Shown in pieces: positions 12,579 through 23,900 of a stretch of DNA of 64,000 nt. A program made the translations under genes and the position numbers. Each line of letters starts with the position of its first letter. Position 1 is the stretch's first letter. The notes under the pieces were generated by a model. That model had not been told where the DNA came from, did no database searches, and saw only the letters and a list, made by a program, of their open reading frames with translations. The DNA comes from Bryopsis sp. KO-2023 (taxonomy: Eukaryota; Chlorophyta; Ulvophyceae; Bryopsidales; Bryopsidaceae), in the NCBI GenBank assembly GCA_030272585.1, contig BSYQ01000006.1, forward strand, positions 3,435,001 to 3,499,000, in the 5' to 3' direction.

Positions 12579-13224
12579 TTAACCATGTAATTTGATTTTC
12601 ACGCCAACCGGATCGAAACAGGAAACACGTCGAAAAATGCCGGAACACACACAAAGACGTGCGGAAACACCTAGGTTCGACCCCTAGGCGTCTTCCGCCA
12701 AGATACAACTGCTTTCGACGCGTTTCGCAAGTGACGGCCTTTTGGCCTGATCAGCCGACACCGCAGACATCCACATCAACAACGTAGTTTTGAAAGAAAC
12801 ACAAAATACATCACATATATCTTGAAAAAGTATTCGGGGCTCGCCACCGTCGACTAATACGTCGTTAAAAAGCAGTTTCAGGTGTCAGAAAGGGCGCCCT
12901 GGAAACAACGTTGTTAAACTACAACGTGCAGTTGGTCATATACACGGTTGCTTTTCCAGACGTCAACTTCGGGTTCATCTGGAAATATCGTTGCAACCTT
13001 GTTGTGGTTGGACTGTTCTTGTACATGGTTGTTATTCTGGATATCATGTGTGGGAATTGTCGTTTCGATCACAGCATGGTTCAGGCAGATTTATGCATGG
13101 TTGTTTATCTGGATATTAAAACAAATATGGAGTACCCATTGTGTTTGCAACGCTCGTCCAACCATTACATGGTTGGCAGTGCCATTCCTCAAATACACAA
13201 CGTGGACCAAGACCTTTACAACGT
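12579..13224. other. CACTA left subterminal region
   Basis: No gene. It holds short recurring motifs on both strands, such as acatggttg and caacgttg, which also occur in the right subterminal region and the transposon introns. Subterminal motif clusters are where CACTA proteins are known to bind; that they do so here is inference. A tRNA T-arm-like palindrome near 12680-12700 lacks the rest of a tRNA. Confidence 0.55.
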
Positions 13225-16200
13225 TCACATTCCATTGTACATGCAATAGCGTGAATTCCCCCTTTCATCCACCATCCTCATCATTTTTGTCGGAACCGTC
13301 TCCAACAAAACCGGGTAATTTTTTTCACCAACGCCCACGATCTTAAACACGTTGTTCAAGTCCACCGGACCTTGCCTAGGCTCGTTCCTAACCTTGGGGA
13401 ACGTTGCAACGCTGTAGGCAAGCTTGTGGAGGTCCAACATGAGCACCACCTGGGTTGGAGCGGCACCGTGCTCAAAATCGTCAATGATAAAGATGTCCAA
13501 CACATGGCCGAGGTACATTTGGTATGGTCCACCATCGGATTGAAACGCAACGTAGACCATGGTATTGTGTGCGGCCTTTGGACCTCCTCTCCATCTCTTC
13601 GAAAAAAACGTTTCAGTGCATCCCCACATTTGCCTCTCCACCTTGTTCGTTCTGTAGATGCCGGCATATCTTGGGTTCCTCCCCTCCCATCCCGGCAAAG
13701 AGAATCCAAAATTCCTAAAAGGCAATCCACACCGCCTTTACCACAGTCCACAACGCGTAACACACGCAACACAACGCTCACAAACAGACGCTCAATGCGT
13801 TCAGCCATTTTAACAGTGCCATACATAAGATGTGCATGGTTGTTTGCGTCACACGACCTCACCTTGTGGCAGTCTCCAACGCCTCCATGAAGGCACGGAC
13901 ATCGTTCTCTTCAGCATGGTTGGCCTTGAACGTCGCCTTACCTCCATCCCACGTGAGGATCATCTTGTTAGGCGACGTTTTGGGCTCGAACAACGCACGT
14001 AGATCATCAACCGTGCTCGGGGGGAGGGTGTTGAAATGAGCGGCAAGTGTCCTACACACAACAACATTGTCAGCATCCTTCGCCACCATGCAGAACAAAA
14101 CAAAACAACACAACCATGCAAGCAAAGACATACACCATGTGAAAGACCCTTTATTCATTGTCACAGCCACACACAAATTCCACTTACAATTGGCAGAGCA
14201 CATCGTTGGCATACATGGCACTTGGAGCCCTCTTTACCCTTCCCGCCATAGTTCGTTTCTGTCGCCCAAGAGCCCGTTCGATCCAAAACTCCGAGACCCC
14301 CGCCGCCGGACCTCTCAAAGCTTCTTGGCGAAAGCCCGCACACACAAGTTTATGCATGTTAAACTTGCAAATGGTCTTCCCAAACAATTCCTCGGCACGC
14401 CTAAAACACAAAAGAAAAAACACAACATCCGTGTCCCTCAACCCGAATTTTTTTGCAGCGATGTAAAAAACCTCAGTAACACTGTGCCTACCACTCAACA
14501 CGTTGTAAACCAGATCAATGTTTACCTGCAGTAGCGCATGGTTCTTGACTGAATCTTCCTCGCCGTCGTCTCGAAGTCCTTGTCGTGGATGTGGGCTTGC
14601 ACACACACATAGTGTGTGGCCACAGCAACCAGGTCGGTCCAGGCACGGAGCTCTTCTCTCGTCAAGCAGGCCTCCATCACGAAACCTTCGTAGGACCTAC
14701 ATTGACAAGGTTAATGCAACACTCAACAACGCTGGGAAAGGCAATAACAAGGCACAAAAAAAACGATGGAAATAAGGCTGGTGACAACGACATAACAATC
14801 ATTCACAACGAAAGAAAGGCGGACAACAAGGAACAAGAACTCACCGGATAAAAACCATGATGTCATGCATGTTCGAGTACACACGCTCCGCCGTCAAGTC
14901 AACGATGCAAGCACCGAAGTCCGTTGGTACCTTCAGACCTTGCAAGCGTTGTTTGTAGGCGGCGGCGTGGTGTCTTCTTTCCCGTGAGGTCACGCGTTGT
15001 TTGATCTACAAACACACCGCCACTGGACGTAAACACATGGCATTGCAGCACTACAACAAGGTTGTTGAGGGACACACTCGCACGAGTGTTTTCAGCATAT
15101 TCGCGTTGCTAAATCCTTACCTCGCTCAGGAAATCCTTGACCAAGCCCATCAAAATCAGGTGTGCAACACCCATGACCTTGAGCTCGGGCGTGTAGTAAG
15201 TAAGGTCAGCAAGGGCGGTGGAGCCGTGAGTATGTGCTTGTGTTGGGGTCAACAAGCCTTGATCCACCAGCTCAGCTGCCCTCATGTGCTCCTCCCTTGT
15301 TTTCACCATGTCCATCATGTCCGGTTGCCATTGTCGCTTCAACTAAAACAAAAAACAGGTCGCAACGTTAATAGGCACAAACACAGCGTTTGTGTGCTTC
15401 TGCACAAGGCAAGCACGGCCAAGCACAACGCATGAATGTAAATCACAATTGTTAAGGCCCCCCCGCACACCGTGTATCACATACTCCACACCGACCTTTC
15501 CACGCCTGCCGACCATCCTCATCAATTCCACATCGCCGTCGCCTAGTGGGACGGGGGAAGTGTAGCCCAAGTAACGTTGTGTTTTGGTCGATGTGCCTTG
15601 CACACTTTGGGTGGGACCAAAACAATCCGGGCAAGCGTTTCGAGCGGTCATGCCAAGGTCATTCATGACCTTGGCCATCCATGGAGAATCCCCCGCCACA
15701 GAGGAAATTATTGCCGAGTGTTCTACCCTCTCTCGGGCGGGGGATCCTCCGCGAAACGTCCACGAATCCGTGTGAAGGAAACCGTTTCCCGGCATTAGAG
15801 CCTTGAAGTCCCTCACTATCAGCCCAAGTATGGCTTGCAAGGTTTTGGGCTCCTTGGGGCCGGATATAATCAGCAATGGGTAGTGCAAGGAGGTTTTCAT
15901 GGAATCCTCCTTGCACACATCATCTGCCATGCAAACAAGTCATAACACCGTGTCAAAGCGTTGAAAAGCATTGTGACACTTTGTAAAAGCATTGTGGAAT
16001 GTCCAGAACACACTGTAAAAACACAATGTGGAACTGGAACAACGGGATTACAATGCACCTGCCCCAGTTTGCAGCGATGTAACACCGTACCACAACGTAG
16101 AAAGAATGTCCCGAGTGAATAATTCCCACGCCTTCCCGTTGTGCAACCGAAATAGTCCCCTCCTAAGTGGTAGAGACCGGTCTTTCGAAGCGAGTCTCCA

Positions 16201-17808
16201 ACGAGAGCCGCCAGCCGTTTGAACATCGGAGTCGTTCGAATTCCATCGTTTGCCCCTCTGTGCCGTGATTGGCAAAAGGAAAGGCTCCCGGTCATCACAC
16301 GGAGGAGGCTCTTGACTCCAAAGTAGAAGATTTTCAAGCAAGGTTCCAGCGCGGTTGAAACCCCTTTTTGCACCGTGAATATAGGCTTTTTGCAATGCTC
16401 GCAAAGAAGGTCCAGCGATGGCCGCAGAAACCGACTGTTGGAAAAGAAAACGAACCATGCTTTGGTATCACTCGACCTTGTGTTATGTTGTGTGAACGTT
16501 GTGATATATATCACAACGCAGAGCATATATGCGACAATGGTGGATACAGTTACAACAACGACAATACACACCCACCGGTCTTTCACGTGATAAAACTTGC
16601 ATCCTCTTTCGCAAGAGAAATATGTGACATCTTCAAGACATGGGACCCCCAACAGCCTCTTGATTCGAAGCAGTGATGTGGGAAGAACATGGTTGGAGGG
16701 CAGAATTGCACTGATCAGTTTCAAATTGGCCTCAAAGGCCTCCCTCGTTGTGCCGTGGTCGGCCTTTTGTTGTAGAAGGAGCATAATCACATGAAGCAAG
16801 GTGAACAAGCATCCCGGGTACAACGGCGTTTTTAGTTCCTCGTTGTGGTGAACGTCTCCAAAGAAGTCGGGGCCATCATTCTGAACGCTGCCAGAGTCAG
16901 TGTCCTCGTTGTGGACAGAGCTATCATCGTTGTTGATCGTGGTTTCAGAGCTATTTTCTTCTTCATCATCTTCCTCGACTTCGGTTTCTTCCTCCGTGTC
17001 CATCCCAGGGGATCCATCTGACTCGCTTCCATCAACGGCAGGGAGTCCCCCATCGCCTCGGAGGTCGCCATCGTTGTCATCCCCACCATCGCCGTTGTGA
17101 ATGTCAAGAACATCGTTGTAAACCTCTCCACCACCGTCATTGTGAATGTCCAGGCCATCGTTGTTCGCGTCCAGACCATCGTTGTTCTCGTCCCTGAAAC
17201 CGCTGGCATCTTGGACATCATCGTTGGGGATGCTGCTCGCACCCACATCAGCTCCATCGCTTGGTCGTTGAAGGGGTGGTGCCAAACGCCTTTCTTCGCG
17301 TGATGCCTCGTTCTCGTCTGTCAACCATGTAAAACATGCTAAAAAGTGGTGCAAACCTAGGGTATATACGTTGTCACAGCTTATAGTTGTAATATTCTAT
17401 AACTGAAACCTCAACACAATTTGAATCCCTTGTATCTCATCACTAGAGCATCAGATGTCTTTCAAATTTTGATGGTGTGACAAATGTGTTAAAACACATT
17501 ACTTGTCAAAATTTCAAAGACATCCGATCCTCCAGTGATGAGATACAAGGGATTCAAATTGTGTTGAGGTTTCAGTTTTATTATTAAGGTAACTTATAAG
17601 TTAATTAAAAAGGATTTTCTGGTTGCACACTTAAAAAAAACCCACCTTCCCATGCCTTCACCTCCACCAAAAGCTCCTCCAGCCTGGGGCACCTCCTCTT
17701 GTGTCCCACCCAATGATTCCTAGACCTAATAAGCTCCCTACAGCAAGGGCACCTATTTCCCCCCGTTTTTTTAAAGAGTGTTTTATACCCACTACTATAA
17801 TTCGGCAT
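13225..17808 (-). CDS. CACTA transposase, Tnp2-like, with N-terminal zinc finger
   Basis: Cuts and joins the transposon ends in the nucleus. Exons read leftward: 17808-17646 (MPNYSSGYK, CPCC-x-H zinc finger), 17317-16576, 16434 downward, 15923 downward, 15342-15121, 15005-14845, 14696-14526, 14400-14238, about 14053-13864, and about 13734-13225. Phases agree for the first joins. Exon 2 is strongly acidic, then has LYPGCLFTLLHVIMLLLQQK and a CERGC segment, with CEHCKKP following after the next junction, as in the N-half of Tnp2 proteins. ISGPKEPKTL, then ACPDCFGP, then HLILMGLVKDFL, then NMHKLVCAGF and GPAAGVSEFWIERALG follow the family's catalytic region in order. The usual Asp before the MH-like motif reads Gly here (VMGVAHL), so activity is uncertain. 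Junctions between 16.3 and 15.9 kb are not resolved. Confidence 0.82.
17401..17577. repeat. Foldback (MITE-like) palindrome in transposase intron 1
   Basis: Two near-identical arms of about 72 bp (17401-17472 and 17506-17577) are inverted around a short loop that is itself palindromic (aatgtgttaaaacacatt). The arms start aactgaaacctcaacacaat and differ at only a few positions. It lies wholly within the intron between the zinc-finger exon and the acidic exon, so it should be removed by splicing. It looks like a small nonautonomous DNA element nested in the CACTA element. Confidence 0.85.
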
Positions 17809-17999
17809 GGCGGCGGATTACACGGTTCCGTCGAAATCGCGAAAGGAAATTCGGCTGCTGCATGAGTGAAACCTGCGTTGTGGATGTCATGACGTAACTG
17901 CAACGTGAACCTTGACGTCCACATCGGTGGACGTCACGGTGCGCGCGAACGTCAGTAAAAACCGGCCGGCCGCCACGAGCGCACTTCACGTTTTCCAAT
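17809..17999. promoter_or_regulatory. Shared divergent promoter of the two CACTA genes
   Basis: 191 bp separate the two start codons, transposase leftward at 17808 and second gene rightward at 18000. A palindrome at 17913-17936 has two perfect 10-bp arms, TGACGTCCAC and GTGGACGTCA, around a 4-bp spacer. Each arm carries a GACGTC core like the sites bound by bZIP factors. Regulatory use is inferred. Confidence 0.6.
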
Positions 18000-20900
18000 A
18001 TGCCGACTGCCACCCACGCGTTTGTTTTGAGACCGAAGGGCCCCGAGGAGGGCGAGGCCGCCGCCGGCTTCATGCTTGGAGATCCGCGGGAGAGTGACCG
18101 CGAGGTCGTTAAGAAGCTCCGAGGTTGGGGCCGGATCTCCAACGTGGCGCTGGCGGCGGTCACCACCGCCTTCCTCGGGGCGGTCACCACCGTCGCGGTG
18201 TTGACGACGGGCCTGCTTCCACTCACCCTCCCTCTCCCAGACGACGAGCAGCCGCTGGACAGGTTCCTGGAGGGGGTGGAGGATCTGCTGGTGCTTGGGA
18301 AGGCGGCGGTAATCGTTGTGCCTTGGGAGGAGGGGGGAGGAGGATCCGAAGGGAGGAAAGAGGGGGGGGGGTCGCCGTCTCGCTCGAACGCGTCGCCGGA
18401 CCCTCCTGAAAAGGGGGTGCACCCCACAACGTTGGAGGGCGCTGTGGGCTGGCGGGATGCAGCCTTTTGCACGGTGCGGAGGAGGGGGCAGGGAAGGGGA
18501 ACGTACGCGACGTTCACATCGGAGGGTTTCGAATGGTTAACAAAGGTGGGTGCACGGTCGGCGGAAAAAAAAAGGGGGGGAGGGGGGTTGGCTAAGCTTC
18601 AGGGTTTCTTTCTATTTCTGAAGCCAAAGAAAACAACAGAGTTTTCTTTGTTTCTCTATGTTTTTCTGGTTGTTTTGTTGTTGCTGTTGCTGAACCATGT
18701 TCTGTCCCTGTATAGCCATGTTGTATTTGCTAAAAACCGTGCAAATGTGTGTGCAGTCCATCCGCCAGTGGTGGCCGAGGTGCAAGGACCAATCCTACCA
18801 CGACCACCGACGCGCCCACATCCAGTGCGGGAACCTGGCCGGGTATGTGGCGGGCGCGGGGGACCCATACGGAGGCTGTAAACTGCGGCTCGCCCGTCAC
18901 ATACCCGCGACTTTGACGCCGAACTTGGATGAAAACGAGGTAACCATGCAAAGAAAGCAATGTTCGTTGTTATCAGAGTAAAAAACCATGCAAAATTAAT
19001 CATGTGCGTTGCAGTTTGTCTGTATAACCATGCAAAAACAACCGTGTTTGCTGTGCAGGTGGGAGGGGTCGATGTCACGAACGCGGACGGCGCGAAGCGA
19101 ATGCGGGAGTTCATGAGTCTCGTGGAGAAGAGACTCATGCTCCAGAGGAGCAACAGGGGGGCAATCGTCGACGGAGCTCAAACCTTCAAGCTATCACTGA
19201 AGGTGATCCGAGGTTATGTTTCAAAGAGGTGCGTTGGTATTTCGTTGGGTGTCGTTGTGTTTCTCCGGTTTAACCATGTTAAGTTGTTGAATGTCGTTGT
19301 GTTTCTCTGTTTTAACCATGTTAAGTTGTTGAATGTCGTTGTGTTTCTCTGTTTTAACCATGTTACGTTGTTGAGTGTCGTTGTGTTTCTCTGTTTTAAC
19401 CATGTTACGTTGTTGAGTGTCGTTGTGTTTCTCTGTTTTAACCATGTTACGTTTCCATGTTGGTTTTTCTAACCATGTTATTGTTGTGTTTAGAATCGCT
19501 GACGAGAGCCGGGTACGCTAAATGTTATCGCTCGGGAGGACTGACGTCCGCGAGCGACGTCTCCTATCTCGGGAAAGAGTGAGGCGGCGGCGGAACGGTC
19601 ACACAAAATCGCACGGGTCACAGACTCGGGGTCACACAAACAGATCACTGAAAAGCAAGGTTACATCAAGCGTCCCATCCTTTAACTCCCAGTTCGACTT
19701 TCCCGAGGGTGACTAACCACCCGTAACACTCCCACTACCCTGACTCACAGCCGCCAGTTTTACTCCTGACTCACTCACACACTCACACACAGGCCCAGTC
19801 CAAAGCACGTTCCCACTCAGACTCGAACACAAGACCTCAGTCTCGCAAGTCCTACTCTGGCTGATCGAACCACTGTCTTGACTCTGTGCTCTTGCGGTGG
19901 TTTCCTCGCTGTAGTTCAGTAGTACCTCCTTGGGAGGATGCTGTCATTCACCGGGGATGCATCTGACGCTTCACAGACGTCAGATGCATGACGCCTTTGA
20001 CGTCTGACGTCCCTAGACGTCAGCAGCTGGTATCAATTGCCTCCCCCCTGGGGGCAGTTGGTGCCCTCACCAAGTATCCATCAAATGCATCCTTCTGATT
20101 CTGTAAAAGTAACTCTGAACTAGGGTGCTGCAAATCCCAAGCTCCCTGCACTTCTGAAAGGATAATTAGATCCCCATAAAATCCTTAACCCACAGAAGTT
20201 CAGAAAACACTTCACTGCCCTTATGCAACCCATCCCCTAGTCTCTGGGATTCCTGATCCTTCAGCCACAGAATCAAAAGTGCATCTAACTTCTACCTGAT
20301 CCCAGCTCTCCTCTTATAATCAGCCAGGATCTCTGATGCATTCAATAAATTGTCTTGGGGTTCCCAGGTTGCTTCACTAAGTGGATACCCCTTCCAGACT
20401 ACTAAAAATCTCCTTTTTCTTCCTGAAAACTTATGTCTTACTACAGCCTCAACTTCAAATTCTTCTTCTCCCTCAGAATCTAATTCTGCTGGAGGTGCCA
20501 TTACTTCCCTAGGAAACTTAGCACTTTCCTGAAGTTTTCTCAACTTTGATACATGAAATACAGGATGTAATTTCCATCCATCTGGTAACACCAATCTATA
20601 TGCCACAGATCCCACTGCAGCAGCAATAACAAAAGGCCCTATATATCTTCTTCTGATTTTCACTGGAATATGTTTCAAGACTGATAAATTCAATGTCTTT
20701 GTGGAGAGCAACACCTTTTCTCCCACTTGAAACTGTACATCCCTCCTTTTCTTATTAGCTTGCTGCCTCATCTTCTCTTGAGCTGTCTTATATCTGTCTT
20801 TGGCATCATTGATGACTTCCTGCATATGAGATATCATCTCTTGCACTGATTCTGCTTCAGCTTGAGCTTTTCCAGCCAGTAGATCTCCTGGCAGCTGAGG

Positions 20901-23900
20901 ATGCACCCCATACATCAAGTAGAAGGGGCTGTATCCTGTAGATGTGTGTACAGCATTGTTGGCTGCAAATTCAGCCATCCCTAATCCCTGCATCCATGTC
21001 TCTGGATGCTCTTCCACATAGGGTCTTAGGAAATTCTCTAATGTTCTGATGCTGACTTCACTTTGTCCATCTGTTTGAGGATGGAAGGCTGTGGACATCC
21101 TTACTTTAGTTCCCACACATCTCATTAATTCCTGCCAAAATTTACTAGCAAATCTAGTGTCTCTATCACTGATTATCACACTGGGAATCCCATGATTCCT
21201 AAAGATGTGATCAAAGAATATCCTTGCATACCCTGGTGCATCTATTGTTTTACTACAGGGTATGAACTTCACCATTTTGGTCAATCTATCAACAAAGACT
21301 GCAATGGAATCAAATCCATCAACAGGGGGTAAATCAGTCACTAGATCAGTAGTGATCTGATCCCATTTCTTATCAGCTACTGGAATAGGTTGCAGCAAGC
21401 CTTTCTGAGCTCTCAACTCAGGCTTCATTTGCTGGCAAACCTCACATGTCCTAACATATTCCTGGACATCCTTTTTCATATCATTCCAGTAGTATTTCCT
21501 GGACATCAGCTCCAGAGTTCTCTCTATTCCCAGATGTCCTGAAATCTGATTATCATGTCCTTCAGTAAGGACTTTCATTCTCAGTTCCTGAGGAACCCAT
21601 AATTTCATAAGTCCATCCTGAGTTTGATAAATCAATAATCCTGATTCATTAATTCCATAGCCTGGAATTCTCTCCCCATCCAGTATTTGAGTGTAGATGT
21701 CCTTGATCTCAACATCTGCCAGTGTTGCTTGTTCCCAGAGTGTAATCTCCTCCATACTAGGTTGTAAGGAGCTCACTACATTCACTTGATTCTCTGCTGG
21801 TAGGCTTCTTGATAGTGCATCAGCCACTAGATTCAATTTCCCTTGGATGTACTGAATCTTTGGTTTGATGCTGAGGAAATGTCCTGCTCTCAGCCACCTG
21901 GCTTGAGGCCTGGACATCATCTTTTGATCCATGAAATTTGTTAAAGGCTGGTGGTCTGTAAAGACTGTGACTTCTCCTGGGCAGCCCTCTAAATAGTGCC
22001 TCCACTGCATTAAGCAGTAGGCTATTCCCAGGAGTTCCCTTTCATACACTGAGTAATTCTGTTCTGATTTTGATAATCTCCTACTGCAGAAGGCTATGGG
22101 TTGTAATCCAGAGCCATGATCCTGACAAAGGACCCCTCCAGTTGCTTCTCCAGATGCATCACTAATCACAGTATAATCTTTTACTGGATTGGGATGGATC
22201 AGCACTGGTTTGCCCATCAATGCAGTTTTCAGTGTTTGGAAGGCTCTTTCCTGAGCAGATCCCCACTCCCACATGACATCCTTCTTAGTTAAGTCATGCA
22301 GGGGGCCTGCTATCTTTGCAAAATCAGGAATAAATCTTCTATAGAAGGATACCATCCCCAGAAAACTCCTGACATCAGTAACTGTTTTTAAGGGCTTCCA
22401 ATCCCTGATTGCCTTAACTTTCACATCCATTGCTGAGATCCCTTTTTCACTCAACCAAAATCCACAGAAATCTGTTTCCTTCACACAGATTTCACTTTTG
22501 GTGGCCTTTGCAAATAGACTATACTTCTGTAGCCTGGCTAAGACTGCTGCCAGATGTTCTACATGCTCAGAGATGCTTCTGGAATAGATCAGAAGGTCAT
22601 CAATGAAGATCAGCACAAAGATATCCAGCATATCCTTGAAGATATCATTAACCATGTTCATGTATTGTGCTGGAGCATTAGTAAGTCCAAAGGAAAGCAC
22701 TTTGAACTGATAGTGTCCAAATCTGCTTCTAAAGGCAGTCTTAGGCCTGTCCTCTTCCCTTAGAGGCATCTGCCAGTAGCCTGATCTCAAATCAATCTTT
22801 GTGAAATATCTAGCCCCATGCACCCTGTCAATCATCTCCTCTGGTAAGGGCAGAGGGTATCTATTTTTGATGGTTTTCTTATTGAGCCATCTGTAATCCA
22901 GGCACATCCTGAGCCCTCCATCTTTCTTAGGGACAAACAGGATTGGTGCCCCAAAGGGTGACTGTGATGGTTCTATGAAATCCATCTCCAACAGGTAATC
23001 TAACTGTCTTTTAACCTCATCTAACTCAAGAGGAGACAGTTTGTATAGGGGTCTATACATGGGTTCTGTACCCTCCTCCAGATCAATCCTGAATTCATGA
23101 CCCAGTCTGGTAGGAGGTACACCTTTAGGCAAATCTTTTGCAAATACTTTTCTGTACTGAGTCAGTACTTCCTTAATCCTGGGATCCATATCCTCCTGCA
23201 GGATTTTCTGTAGATCATCCCCTTCCCTTTGTTCTGGGATTGTTTCTACTCCAGTCTTTGATTCATCCTCTGGCCTGATCACCACCATGATGATGTGTTT
23301 AATTTCCCCTTTTTCTATCTGTCTTTTGATTCTGCCACTAGAACAAAAGGAAAGTTCTGTAGCTCCAGTGGGTTTGAGCTGATATTCAGGCATCACTGAG
23401 AGTGGTAATTTTACACTCTTTCTGCCCTTGTTGACTGTGATTATTCCTGACTTAAAATCCACTTTGGGATTGTAGTGTATCAGCCAGGGCAGTCCCAGCT
23501 GTAAGGATTCTACAGTTCAGGGGAACTGTCAGATCCTCAGTTCAGGGAACTGGCAGACCTGCAGTTCAGGGGAACTGACAGGCCTGCAGTTCTAGGGAAC
23601 CAGCAATGCTGCAGCCGGTTTGCTGCAGCAGGGCGGAACCCTTAGATCTGTGAATGGGGGCTGACAGCTCAGCAGACGCTTTTCTGCAGGGCTGGCAGCT
23701 CAGAAGGTTTCAGACAGGGGACCTGACACTGAGGCAGACTGTCAGGTCATGTTGATGGATAGGACCTTGAACGATCAGTTTGGATCAGAGGTGCAGCCTA
23801 GGGTATTTGGGCAGCACCTCAGGGTATTCTTGTAACTCGATTTTGGGGTTGAACACTCTCTCTCTCTCGCTCTCTCGTGTCAGAACTTGTTGCAGCCTTC

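Noticed and set aside
12655-12705. tRNA-like T-arm (cctaggttcgacccctagg) followed by cca
   Set aside because: No matching acceptor stem, D-arm or anticodon arm upstream; it lies in the CACTA subterminal region and is most likely a chance palindrome.
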